The notes: a model not told the origin generated them from the letters alone. 50,766 nt of DNA from Sphingobium sufflavum (GCF_021403115.1 NZ_JAJSSH010000021.1:1-50766), one strand, 5' to 3'. Positions 15,551 to 23,673 are shown, counted from the stretch's first letter. Program-made: numbers and translations.

Positions 15551-15589
15551 GGCGAACTGAGGCGGGCGCGCTGCCCGCCGGATGACAAG

Positions 15590-15624
15590 AAAAACGCCGC
15601 CCGGTCGATCCGCGCGGCGTTTTT
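15590..15624. terminator. Bidirectional rho-independent terminator between fbp and the DUF2322-like gene
   Basis: A perfect 11-base stem AAAAACGCCGC (15590-15600) / GCGGCGTTTTT (15614-15624) has a 13-base loop. It gives a T-run in both directions, fitting the convergent genes that end at 15550 and 15644. Confidence 0.85.
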
Positions 15625-15643
15625 CTTTGGGTGGAGAGGCGGT

Positions 15644-15988
15644 TTAGTTGCTGGCCGTGATGACCTCGATCGTCAGGGCGGGGCCACCGGCGGCGATGGC
15701 GAGCAGATGGTCGACATTGGGATGCGCGCCGGGACGGTTGCGGGCGTCGGCGACATGCTCGGCGAAGAGGAGCAGGCCATGCTCGGCCGCCTGCGCATCC
15801 AGCGCGCCAAAAGCCTGTGCGAGATAGTGATAGACGGCCAGCGAACCCTGCTTGCCCGGCTGGTTCTCGATGCTGGCGACCACGGCGCCCGCCGCGTCGC
15901 GCAGGTCGATACGCTGCACGCCGTCGATGGGCGGCAATTGCTGGAGATTGTCCTTGAACGTCGCACCGGGTTGAATCGTCGCCAGCAT
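15644..15988 (-). CDS. DUF2322-like small conserved protein
   Basis: This 114-residue soluble protein begins MLATIQPGATFKDNLQQLPP. The segment VASIENQPGKQGSLAVYHYLAQ followed by AEHGLLLFAEHVADARNRPGAHPN is what I recall for DUF2322 proteins, whose function is unknown. The open frame extends further upstream to 16195, but the ATG at 15988 is preferred because AGGAAGGG lies just upstream on the minus strand and the conserved part starts there. It is monocistronic and converges on fbp across a shared terminator. There is no signal peptide or membrane segment. Confidence 0.72.
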   Translation of the reverse strand: MLATIQPGATFKDNLQQLPPIDGVQRIDLRDAAGAVVASIENQPGKQGSLAVYHYLAQAFGALDAQAAEHGLLLFAEHVADARNRPGAHPNVDHLLAIAAGGPALTIEVITASN

Positions 15989-16141
15989 AATATCCCTTCC
16001 TGAGCGTCTTGCGCGCGGGCCTGTATCAGCTTCGCCGGGGCTTCGCCATGGGTGAGGGGGCGATGGTGGGAGGGGTGTTGGTGCCTTTCTCGCCTTCCGT
16101 GGTTGGGAGGGGAGCGGCAACCCTGTAAAGGCGTCAAACCC

Positions 16142-16168
16142 CGTCGTCCCAGACGTGATCCGGGGGCG
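16142..16168. repeat. REP-like unit (degenerate)
   Basis: CGTCGTCCCAGACGTGATCC followed by GGGGGCGCG matches the general form of the intact palindrome 40 bases further on, with several mismatches. Confidence 0.45.
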
Positions 16169-16204
16169 CGATTCTGCGACGGACGGCGACATCACGAGAA
16201 AAGC

Positions 16205-16231
16205 GTCATCCCGGATCAGGTCCGGGATGAC
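16205..16231. repeat. REP-like palindrome, perfect copy
   Basis: GTCATCCCGGA (16205-16215), loop TCAGG, TCCGGGATGAC (16221-16231) is a perfect 11-base stem. It lies in the 293-base gap between the DUF2322-like gene and glpX, downstream of glpX. Similar units occur at 10694 and near 42024 and 42084. Confidence 0.8.
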
Positions 16232-16281
16232 GGTGGCGATTGGCTATACCCGATTCATTCTCGCCGCTGTTTCGCCGGTGC

Positions 16282-17262
16282 TCAGTCGCGCACGTCGGCC
16301 CGATGCTCGCCCTTGACCCAGCGCACGGTGCCGGAGGAGGCGCGCATCACCACGCTTTCCGTCGTCATCTTGCCGCCGGGCAGGCGCTTGACGCCCGACA
16401 GCAGCGATCCGTCGGTCACGCCGGTGGCGGCAAAGATGCAGTCGCCCTTGGCCAGTTCCTTCAGGTCATAGACCTTGTCGAGGTCGGTGATGCCCCATTT
16501 GCGCGCGCGGGCCTTCTCATCCTCGTTACGGAAGAGGAGGCGGCCCTTGAACTGTCCGCCGACGCAGCGCAGCGCGGCCGCGGCCAGCACGCCCTCCGGC
16601 GCGCCGCCTGACCCCATGTACATGTCGATGGTGGTGTCCGGGTTGGTGGTCGCGATCACGCCCGCCACGTCGCCGTCGGGGATCAGCATGATGCCGCAGC
16701 CGATCTCGCGCAGTTCCTCGATGATCTTGTCATGGCGGGGGCGGTCGAGGACGCAGACGATGATGTCGGCGGGCTTCACGCCCTTGGCCTCCGCCACCGC
16801 CGTCACATTCTCCCGCACCGACTTGTTGAGGTCGATGATGCCGTCGGGGTAGCCAGGGCCGACCGCCAGCTTGTCCATATAGACGTCGGGGGCGTTGAGC
16901 AGGCCGCCTTCCTCCGCCGCCGCCAGCACGGCCAGCGCGTTGGGACCGGCCTTGGCGGTGATGGTGGTGCCTTCGAGGGGATCGAGCGCGATGTCGATCT
17001 TCGGTCCCTTGCCGGGTGCGCCGCCGACCTTCTCCCCGATGTAGAGCATCGGCGCCTCGTCCCGCTCACCTTCCCCGATGACGACGGTGCCGTCCATGTA
17101 GAGGTCGTTGAAGGCGAGGCGCATCGCCTGCACCGCAGCGGCATCCGCCGCCTTCTCGTCCCCGCGCCCGATCAGCCGGGAGGCGGCGATGGCGGCGGCT
17201 TCGGTCACGCGGACCATTTCCAGCACAAGCACGCGGTCTAGAACGGAGCTTGGCTGTACCAT
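16282..17262 (-). CDS. glpX: Fructose-1,6-bisphosphatase, class II (GlpX)
   Basis: The 326-residue GlpX-type enzyme carries the lithium-sensitive phosphatase motifs MDGTVVIGEGERDEAPMLYIGE and DIALDPLEGTT. The C-terminal part contains YMGSGGAPEGVLAAAALRC, also characteristic of the class. It catalyses the same reaction as Fbp (14537-15550) with an unrelated sequence; in many bacteria GlpX proteins also act on sedoheptulose 1,7-bisphosphate. It lies 89 bases downstream of hom on the same strand, probably in one operon. REP-like palindromes lie downstream. Confidence 0.96.
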   Translation of the reverse strand: MVQPSSVLDRVLVLEMVRVTEAAAIAASRLIGRGDEKAADAAAVQAMRLAFNDLYMDGTVVIGEGERDEAPMLYIGEKVGGAPGKGPKIDIALDPLEGTTITAKAGPNALAVLAAAEEGGLLNAPDVYMDKLAVGPGYPDGIIDLNKSVRENVTAVAEAKGVKPADIIVCVLDRPRHDKIIEELREIGCGIMLIPDGDVAGVIATTNPDTTIDMYMGSGGAPEGVLAAAALRCVGGQFKGRLLFRNEDEKARARKWGITDLDKVYDLKELAKGDCIFAATGVTDGSLLSGVKRLPGGKMTTESVVMRASSGTVRWVKGEHRADVRD

Positions 17263-17351
17263 GGTCTTTCAATCCTCTGCTGTCTTATGCGCGCCCGATA
17301 GGGGAGGCATCAGCCAATGTCGAGAGAATCGGCGCGCAATCCGATCCACCG

Positions 17352-18674
17352 TCAGTCCAGTATATGCATCACCATCGGCGCGTCGATCAGGCTGTCCGAC
17401 CCGGCCAGGCGGCGGAAGCTGTCGTCGATTCGCGCCTGTTCCGCCGCATGGGTGACGATGGCGACGAGGACACCGTCGCTGTCCGAGGGGCTGCGCTGGA
17501 TCAGGCTCTCGATGGAGACGCCCGCGTCGCGCATGGCGGCGGTGATCTCCGCCAGCACGCCCGGACGGTCCTGCACCCGCAGGCGCAGGTAACTGCGCCC
17601 GACGCGCTGGCCCGCGTCCGCCTTCGTCTGGCGCTGGAGCCATTCGGCGGGCATGGCGAAGGCGGGGCCATATTCGTCGCGCGCCACGTCGATGATGTCC
17701 GCGACCACGGCGGATGCGGTCGGGCCTGCGCCTGCGCCCGCGCCCTGGAAGAAGAGGCGACCGACATAATTGCCCTCCGCCACCACGGCGTTGAGCGCAC
17801 CGTCGACATGGGCGAGCGGGTGGTCGAACGGGATGAGCGTGGGGTGGACGCGCTGGAACAGGCCGATATTCCTGGTCTCGCCATTGTCGCTGGCCTCCTC
17901 GCACTCCGCCATGCCGATCAGGCGGATGCAGTAGCCGAGCGCCTCCGCCTCGCGGATGTCCTCCGCGATGACGTGGCGGATGCCGGTGATGTCGACGGAG
18001 GCGAAGTCGATCTCCGTCCCGAAGCACAGGCTGGCGAGGATGGACAGCTTGTGCGCGGCGTCGATGCCGTCGATGTCAAAGCTGGGGTCCGCCTCCGCAA
18101 AGCCCTTTGCCTGTGCGTCCTTGAGCACGTCGTCGAAGCTGCGGCCTTCATCCTCCATGGTGGAGAGGATGAAATTGCAGGTGCCGTTGAGGATGCCATA
18201 GACACGCTCGATCCGGTTGGCCGCCGCGCCTTCGCGCAGGCCCTTGATGACCGGCACGCCGCCCGCGACCGCCGCCTCATATTTCAGGGCGACGTCGACG
18301 CGTTCCGCCTCGCGCGCCAGACCCAGGCCGTGGTGCGCGATCATCGCCTTGTTGGCGGTGACGAAGGGCTTGCGATGGGCCAGCGACTGGCGGGCGAGGG
18401 TGAGGGCGGGGCCGTCCGCGCCGCCGATCAGCTCCACGATTACGTCGATGTCGTCGCGCGTGGCCAGTGATCCCATGTCGTCCACCCACTCATAGGGCGA
18501 GAGGTCGACGCCCCGGTCGCGGCCCCGGTCGCGCGCGCTGATTGCCACGACCTTGATCGGGCGACCCGCGCGGCGGGCGATCAGGGCCTCATTCTCCTCC
18601 AGCAGGCGGATCACGCCGGCGCCGACGGTGCCCAGTCCGACGATGGCAAGGCGCAAGGGATTTTCTGCGTTCAT
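17352..18674 (-). CDS. hom: Homoserine dehydrogenase
   Basis: The 440-residue enzyme reduces aspartate semialdehyde to homoserine for threonine and methionine synthesis. It has the N-terminal Rossmann motif IVGLGTVGAGV, a catalytic domain with YEAAVAGGVPVIK and LNGTCNFILS, and a C-terminal ACT domain (RPGVLAEITAAMRDAGVSIESLIQ, about residues 360-430) expected to sense threonine. The frame is open 39 codons further upstream, but the ATG at 18674 is chosen because homology begins at NPLRLAIVGLG. Together with lysC (30267) it supplies the aspartate pathway. glpX is downstream in the same direction. Confidence 0.96.
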   Translation of the reverse strand: MNAENPLRLAIVGLGTVGAGVIRLLEENEALIARRAGRPIKVVAISARDRGRDRGVDLSPYEWVDDMGSLATRDDIDVIVELIGGADGPALTLARQSLAHRKPFVTANKAMIAHHGLGLAREAERVDVALKYEAAVAGGVPVIKGLREGAAANRIERVYGILNGTCNFILSTMEDEGRSFDDVLKDAQAKGFAEADPSFDIDGIDAAHKLSILASLCFGTEIDFASVDITGIRHVIAEDIREAEALGYCIRLIGMAECEEASDNGETRNIGLFQRVHPTLIPFDHPLAHVDGALNAVVAEGNYVGRLFFQGAGAGAGPTASAVVADIIDVARDEYGPAFAMPAEWLQRQTKADAGQRVGRSYLRLRVQDRPGVLAEITAAMRDAGVSIESLIQRSPSDSDGVLVAIVTHAAEQARIDDSFRRLAGSDSLIDAPMVMHILD

Positions 18675-18808
18675 AATGGCTCTCGGCTGTTCCTGCTGGC
18701 CGGGGTCGGCGCGTGGAGGCGCTCTTACCTCCAGCCCGCTGGCTTGCCAAGCGCGGGGTGCCAAGCGCGGGATGGAGGTCGTGCCGATCACGCCCGAACG
18801 GGGAAGGC

Positions 18809-19768
18809 TCAGCCCGCGTTGGCGGGCGCATCCGGGTCGGGCGCGCCGCCGCCGGGAGCGGCGCGGGTGCGGGTGCAGGGGCCAAGCCGGTCAATGAAGC
18901 TGCGATAATCCGCCGCCGCCGCCTGCGCCGCCGCACCGTCCAGCTTGCTCGCTGCGCCGTGCGGCAGGGCGGGGGGGAGGCCGCAGGCGAGGCGATACCA
19001 GAGCAGGGTGTCGCGCGGCGGCGCATTGGCGGCCTCGTCCACGATCTCGCCCAGCGCCGCGCCGAAACGCGGCTCCTCCGACGGGCGGCGGATGATGGAG
19101 AGGGACACGGGTCGTCCGCTTTTCGTGGCGAGGAAGATCTGCGTCTCGCTCTCGCCCGCCACGGTGCCCTCGACATGGAAGGCCTCCACGACGCGGACGA
19201 TCTCCGGCGCGGCGTCGGGGGCGACGACCTCCGCCGTGATGGCGCGGACGCGGGCGTCGGTGGCGGGGGTGGAGGGCAGGAGCGCGCTGCTGCTGAGCAA
19301 TTGCACGTCGCCCGGCCGGGCGCCGGGGTGGCCGAACAGGATGAAAGGCCGCCCTTTCAGCGCGCGCGACGGCTTTACGTCCAGCGGGAGGTCGATCAGG
19401 AAGGCGATCCGCGGCGGCAGGCCCGCATCGCCCCGAATCAGCGAATCCACCTGCGCATCCACATAGAATCTTTGCATCCCCGCCGGTGCCGAAGCGCCAT
19501 TCGGGGGCAGTTTCGCAAAGCTGCGCGGGCGGGCGACGGCGATGAGATTCGCGCGGCTGGCAAGGTCAGCGACATCGGCATAGGTGAAAGGCGAGGCTGT
19601 TTCGGTAATTGCCGTCGCGGGGGTCGGTGTCTGACTATATCCCCCTGATACGGAAAGGGAAATCAGGGTCGCTGCGGCTGCGAAACGGAGGGCGCGGCGA
19701 CCGGCGGGAGCAAGCGTTCCGGAGGGAGAGAGATGGCTCATCATAGGGGCCTGAGCGGGGGTGGACAT
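18809..19768 (-). CDS. Secreted protein of unknown function
   Basis: I do not recognise this 319-residue protein. It has an arginine-led signal peptide (GRRALRFAAAATLISLSVSGGYSQ), so it is probably periplasmic or secreted. It continues with a mixed alpha/beta sequence (ADVADLASRANLIAVARPRSF, IAFLIDLPLDVKPSRALKGR) and ends in a Pro/Ala/Gly-rich tail. Two cysteines (in LACGLPP and RLGPCTR) near the C terminus could pair. The start at 19768 has GAGG nine bases upstream; an earlier ATG at 19783 lacks a good site. It is divergent from the tonB operon, sharing about 200 bases with the Fur-type box, so iron control is possible but unproven. Confidence 0.75.
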   Translation of the reverse strand: MSTPAQAPMMSHLSPSGTLAPAGRRALRFAAAATLISLSVSGGYSQTPTPATAITETASPFTYADVADLASRANLIAVARPRSFAKLPPNGASAPAGMQRFYVDAQVDSLIRGDAGLPPRIAFLIDLPLDVKPSRALKGRPFILFGHPGARPGDVQLLSSSALLPSTPATDARVRAITAEVVAPDAAPEIVRVVEAFHVEGTVAGESETQIFLATKSGRPVSLSIIRRPSEEPRFGAALGEIVDEAANAPPRDTLLWYRLACGLPPALPHGAASKLDGAAAQAAAADYRSFIDRLGPCTRTRAAPGGGAPDPDAPANAG

Positions 19769-19928
19769 TGGGCTGATCCTCATTTTGCTCTGTGTTCATA
19801 GACGCTAACAAAGCGTTTGCGCTAACCTGATGGGCGCGATAGGAAACGCGGCGAAAATATGACCGTCCCCCATGGCGGACGGGGTTTTCTGACGGCGTTT
19901 CAGGGCGCTTGATAACCCCGGCCAACAT

Positions 19929-19947
19929 GATAATGACTAGCATTATG
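19929..19947. promoter_or_regulatory. Fur-type box upstream of tonB
   Basis: GATAATGACTAGCATTATG contains the perfect dyad ATAATG-ACTAG-CATTAT and matches the classical Fur box GATAATGATAATCATTATC at most positions. It lies 22 bases before the tonB start. Repression by Fur with iron would fit the TonB-ExbB-ExbD function. Confidence 0.75.
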
Positions 19948-19969
19948 AGTTAAGGAGTGTCGTTGCCGA

Positions 19970-20626
19970 ATGGCTTATGCTGACCACTCGCAAGGATCGA
20001 GCCGTTGGGTTTCGATCATCATTGTGGCCCTCATTCATGCTGTTCTCGGTTATGCCTTCGTTAGCGGACTTGGCATCAAGTACGTTAAGAAGGCTGCAGA
20101 ACAGCTGAACGTCATTGATGTTGCGGAAGAGCCGCCTCCACCGGAGGAGCCGCCGCCACCCCCGCCGCCGGATCAGCCGATTCCGCCGCCGCCGGTCTAT
20201 GTGCCGCCGCCGAAGGTCTCGCTGGCCCCGCCGCCGTCGGCGCCCAGCCTGCCGTCCACGCCGGTTTTGCCGCCGCCGTTGCCGCCAGCACCCACCGCCC
20301 CGCCGGCCCCGCCACCGCCGCCCGCAGCACAGCCGGTGCCCGGCAAGCCGCGTGGCAATCCTGCGGACTGGGCGACGACCGACGACTATCCTGCCCGCGC
20401 CCTGCGTGAGGAAAAGGAAGGCACCACGGGTTTCCGCGTCTCCTATGGCACGGATGGCAAGCCGACCGGATGCGACGTCACCAGCTCCAGCGGAACGCCG
20501 GAACTCGACGAGGCGACTTGCAAGAATGTGATGCGCCGTGCGCGTTTCACGCCTGGCAAGGACAGCAGCGGTCAGCCGGTGGCAGGCTCCTACGCCAGCC
20601 GTATCCGCTGGGTGATCCCGAAATAA
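19970..20626 (+). CDS. tonB: Energy transducer TonB
   Basis: This 218-residue TonB has one N-terminal membrane anchor (about residues 13-35). A highly proline-rich periplasmic linker with EPPPPEEPPPP and many PP pairs follows (55-125). The C-terminal TonB domain (about 130-218) contains YPARALREEKEGTTGFRVSY and CKNVMRRARFTPGKD. It transmits energy from ExbB-ExbD to outer-membrane receptors such as the one at 575-2890. AAGGAG at 19952-19957 precedes the ATG, with a rather long 12-base spacing. It is the first gene of tonB-exbB-exbD-exbD and directly follows a Fur-type box. Confidence 0.95.
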   Translation: MAYADHSQGSSRWVSIIIVALIHAVLGYAFVSGLGIKYVKKAAEQLNVIDVAEEPPPPEEPPPPPPPDQPIPPPPVYVPPPKVSLAPPPSAPSLPSTPVLPPPLPPAPTAPPAPPPPPAAQPVPGKPRGNPADWATTDDYPARALREEKEGTTGFRVSYGTDGKPTGCDVTSSSGTPELDEATCKNVMRRARFTPGKDSSGQPVAGSYASRIRWVIPK

Positions 20627-20682
20627 GGCCGGTAGCCGGTCAATCCGTCATGATGTTTAAAGTTTGAAGAGGAAGCAGAGCA

Positions 20683-21447
20683 ATGTTCACCCAGATTTCA
20701 GCGGCCGCTGCGCCCGCTGCCGCCGCCGCCAACCCCTATGGCTTGTGGGAAGCCCTTGAGCAGGGTGGTGTGATCGCATGGTCGGTCTTCATCATTCTGG
20801 TCGGCATGTCGATCGGCTCGTTCTTCATCCTGTTCTCGAAGCTGATCGAGCAGCAGAAGGTCATCAGCCAGTCCAAGAAAGTCCGCCAGACCTTCTGGCG
20901 TTCGGCCAGCCTGAAGGAAGGTTCGGCCAAGCTGGAGAAGAACAGCGCCTACAAGCAGCTGGTCGACGACGGCATCACCGCGCAGGAGCATCACGCCAAG
21001 CTGACCGATCCGGTCGAAGCGCATGACTGGCTGCACGCCTCGCTGGGTCGTTCGGAAGCGGCGATCAACTCCAAGCTCAACGGCGGCCTGGCCTTCCTCG
21101 CCACCGTCGGTGCGACCTCGCCGTTCATCGGTCTGTTCGGTACGGTTATCGGCATCTACCGCGCGCTCATCAAGATCGGCGCGTCGGGCCAGGCATCGAT
21201 CGACGCCGTCGCCGGCCCGGTCGGTGAGGCGCTCATCATGACCGCCCTCGGCCTCGTCGTCGCCGTTCCCGCCGTGCTGGCCTACAACTGGCTGCAGCGC
21301 CGTAACAAGGGCATTGCCGAAGACCTGAGCGGCTTCAACAATGACCTGCTCGGCTATCTGGTTTCGGGTGGCGCCGTTCGCCCCGTTTCCGGACCGGTCG
21401 CTCCGGCCGCCAAGCCCGCAGCCGCTCCGGCTGGCGCCAAGGCCTGA
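20683..21447 (+). CDS. exbB: ExbB proton-channel protein (MotA/TolQ/ExbB family)
   Basis: The 254-residue inner-membrane protein has three hydrophobic segments: VIAWSVFIILVGMSIGSFFILF near the N terminus, and two C-terminal ones within GLAFLATVGATSPFIGLFGTV and ALIMTALGLVVAVPAVLAYNWL. The latter two are the MotA/TolQ/ExbB domain signature. With ExbD it forms the proton-driven motor for TonB. The C terminus is an Ala/Pro-rich tail. It is 56 bases after tonB, with GAGGAAG upstream of the ATG. Being next to tonB makes ExbB more likely than TolQ. Confidence 0.94.
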   Translation: MFTQISAAAAPAAAAANPYGLWEALEQGGVIAWSVFIILVGMSIGSFFILFSKLIEQQKVISQSKKVRQTFWRSASLKEGSAKLEKNSAYKQLVDDGITAQEHHAKLTDPVEAHDWLHASLGRSEAAINSKLNGGLAFLATVGATSPFIGLFGTVIGIYRALIKIGASGQASIDAVAGPVGEALIMTALGLVVAVPAVLAYNWLQRRNKGIAEDLSGFNNDLLGYLVSGGAVRPVSGPVAPAAKPAAAPAGAKA

Positions 21448-21535
21448 TCTTCGGGCAGGCGAGGGGGCAGCCGGGTCATCCCGGCGCCCTCTCGCCACCC
21501 CATAGGTCAGGATGCGTTTGATAGGAAATTGATCG

Positions 21536-22021
21536 ATGGCAATTAGTACGGGATCGGGCGACGACAAGCCTTTGTCGGAAATCAACGCGACCCCCCTCGT
21601 GGACGTCATGCTGGTCCTCCTCATCATCTTTCTGATCGCGGTCCCGGTCGTGATCCAGACGGTTGAGGTGAAGCTGCCGAACGTGGCGTTCGAAGTGACC
21701 ACGACCAAGCCGGAGAATGTCTCCCTTTCGGTGACGAAGGCCGGTGATGGTAGCTGTGCGGTGTACTGGAATATGACTCGCGTCGATTCCAAGGAACTGC
21801 TCGACCGCGCCGTCGCCAAGCTGAAGGCCGACATCGAGAAGGTCGGCGGCGTCGAGAATATGAACCCGGAAGATCTTCCGGAAGTGCATATCCGCGGCGA
21901 CATCGACACGCCCTACCGGTGCATCGGCGGCACCATCTTCACGATGCAGCTTGCCGGTTATCCGAAGGTCGGCTTCATTTCGCAGCCTGAAGCGGGTCAG
22001 ATCCGCGTTCAGCGCCTCTAA
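21536..22021 (+). CDS. exbD: ExbD biopolymer transport protein, first copy
   Basis: The 161-residue protein has the ExbD pattern: a short cytoplasmic tail, then EINATPLVDVMLVLLIIFLIAVPV as the single membrane segment with the conserved aspartate (PLVDVML), then a periplasmic domain. It is longer than the second copy and has two periplasmic cysteines (GSCAVYW, PYRCIGG) that could form a disulfide. It lies 88 bases after exbB and 19 bases before the second exbD. Its product should pair with ExbB to drive TonB. Confidence 0.93.
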   Translation: MAISTGSGDDKPLSEINATPLVDVMLVLLIIFLIAVPVVIQTVEVKLPNVAFEVTTTKPENVSLSVTKAGDGSCAVYWNMTRVDSKELLDRAVAKLKADIEKVGGVENMNPEDLPEVHIRGDIDTPYRCIGGTIFTMQLAGYPKVGFISQPEAGQIRVQRL

Positions 22022-22040
22022 GATTTAGGAGACTATTGCC

Positions 22041-22466
22041 ATGGCAATGAGTGGAGGCAGCGACGACGGCGAACCGATGCTGGACCTGAACGTGACGCCG
22101 TTGATCGACGTCATGCTCGTGCTCCTCATCATGTTCATCATCACGATCCCGCCGCAGACCCATGCGGTGAAGATCGACCTGCCGACCAATACGCCCCCGG
22201 TGGACAATGTCGTGGTCGATCCGGTGAAGAACAAGCTGACCACGGATGCGGCCGGCACGATCCTCTGGAACGGCACGCCCATTTCGCCGGTGCAGTTGCG
22301 CCAGTATCTGGACCAGACGAAGCGCATGACGCCGGAGCCGGAATTGCAGTTCGAACCGGACTCGCAGACCCGCTATCTGGTGATCGACAATGTGCTCGCC
22401 ATCATCAAGCGCAGCGGCGTAACGAAGATGGGCTTTGTCGGCAACGAGCGGTACGGCAATTTCTGA
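22041..22466 (+). CDS. exbD: ExbD biopolymer transport protein, second copy
   Basis: The 141-residue paralogue has the same layout: LNVTPLIDVMLVLLIMFIITIPP as membrane anchor with the channel aspartate, then a periplasmic domain ending TKMGFVGNERYGNF. It differs strongly from the first copy after the membrane segment, so this is not a recent duplication. TAGGAG lies before the ATG. Operons with two ExbD genes are known from xanthomonads (exbD1, exbD2). A strong terminator follows. Confidence 0.93.
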   Translation: MAMSGGSDDGEPMLDLNVTPLIDVMLVLLIMFIITIPPQTHAVKIDLPTNTPPVDNVVVDPVKNKLTTDAAGTILWNGTPISPVQLRQYLDQTKRMTPEPELQFEPDSQTRYLVIDNVLAIIKRSGVTKMGFVGNERYGNF

Positions 22467-23078
22467 ATCGGACGGGCGCAGGACGCGCCGCTGTCCGTCA
22501 GGATGATTTCGGGAAAAGGGGCCTTCGTGGCCCCTTTTTTTTGGTGCGTGGGGGAGGATGGATGCAGCTTTTATGTCGGGGGCATCGGGTTCCGGTCCGA
22601 TGGAATACGGGGCGAGAGGAATCGTGAGGGTCGGATGGTCGCCAGTCTGACAGCCCTGCCCTCTGGGCCTGTCGTTTGCGGTATGCGTTACCCTGAAGGT
22701 GGCGGCTGGCGGGGAGGAGAGGGCTGGTTGGCTCGCGGAGTGAAGGATAGATAGCGGGGGGGCAGGGGGGTGGATGCAGGGAAGCGGTGCGGGGCGTGAG
22801 GGCAATGCCGGGAGGGCGTGGTGCGACAGCCTATTGAGCAGGGACCGTCGGCCTGTCTGCCCCCCGTCCCCCATCTGCTCTTCGTCAGTCGGTGCGTGGA
22901 GTGATGCCCCGGTGGTGAGCTGCTTGGTAACCCGAAAATCGTCGGATGTTGTCCGCTTCGCGAAGGCGGTGGGGTCGGGACTCTCGGCGGTGTCGACTTT
23001 TGGCCGGGGCATTTGGAGTAGGGAGGGCGCGCGCCCGCCGTTAAGGGCTGGCTAAGGCCGCTGCTGTAAGGGGAGAGA
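22467..23078. other. 612-base gene-less stretch after the tonB operon
   Basis: Apart from the terminator at 22515-22543, I find nothing definite. Open frames here have G-rich, low-complexity translations and no family resemblance. The last part should contain the promoter of the PilZ gene at 23079, but no clear boxes are visible. The stretch would be long enough for a small RNA; none is recognised. Confidence 0.5.
22515..22543 (+). terminator. Rho-independent terminator of tonB-exbB-exbD-exbD
   Basis: Stem AAAAGGGGCC (22515-22524), loop TTCGT, GGCCCCTTTT (22530-22539) continues into a run of eight T. It lies 49 bases after the last exbD stop. Confidence 0.92.
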
Positions 23079-23477
23079 ATGACCCGGACGTCCCATCAGT
23101 CCGCTCCTCTGGCGTCGGGGAGCCTGCATCATAGTTCGCGACTGCTGGCGCGGCAGGCGGTGCTGGTCGGCGTGTACCTGAGCTGCCCCCGGCCCGTGGG
23201 GCTCAACGGGGCGCAGGTCGCGGGTCGGCAAGAGGAGGATGCGGTCTGGCATGCCAGCAGCGTCACCGATATGTCCCGCGTCGGTTGCGGCCTGCGCGGC
23301 GCGGGCACGTTGCTGCCGGGCATGGCGATCCGCATCATGTTCCCCGGTTTCGAAGGGCGCCCGGCGACGGTGATGTGGGCGCGGGAGGGGGCGGCGGGCT
23401 GCGCCTTTGCGACGCCGCTGCCCGCCGCTATCCTCGATTATATCCTGCGTATGTCCGACCCTGCCGCACGGGGGTGA
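23079..23477 (+). CDS. PilZ-domain protein
   Basis: This 132-residue protein matches a single PilZ domain: VTDMSRVGCGLRGAGTLLPGMAIRIMFPGFE (the 'D.S..G..' motif) followed by ATVMWAREGAAGCAFATPLP (the 'V.W......G..F..PL' end). PilZ domains often bind cyclic di-GMP. The RxxxR part of the binding site, expected near the N terminus, may be the arginine in SSRLLARQAVLVGV, but it is not a clean match. The ATG has AAGGGGAGAG immediately upstream. The gene stands alone between the tonB operon and a convergent ABC exporter. Confidence 0.78.
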   Translation: MTRTSHQSAPLASGSLHHSSRLLARQAVLVGVYLSCPRPVGLNGAQVAGRQEEDAVWHASSVTDMSRVGCGLRGAGTLLPGMAIRIMFPGFEGRPATVMWAREGAAGCAFATPLPAAILDYILRMSDPAARG

Positions 23478-23673
23478 AGTCTGGTGACTTCGATGCAGCG
23501 TCATTCGGAGCAGGTGATGCTGAAGGCGCAGGTTGGAGTGGTTATGGAACACTGCGCCGCACTTCACGCGCGCAGTGAGGCCGCACGGGACGCATTGGGC
23601 ACGCGGGTGCGCTTGCCCCGCAACGCCCCGGCCGACCTCCTGCCCTTGCCCTCGAGCAGGAGAGATCAAAGCA

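Noticed and set aside
21975..23012. Minus-strand frame of 345 codons across the second exbD and the following gap
   Set aside because: Its first half is low-complexity translation of the gap and the rest is antisense to exbD.
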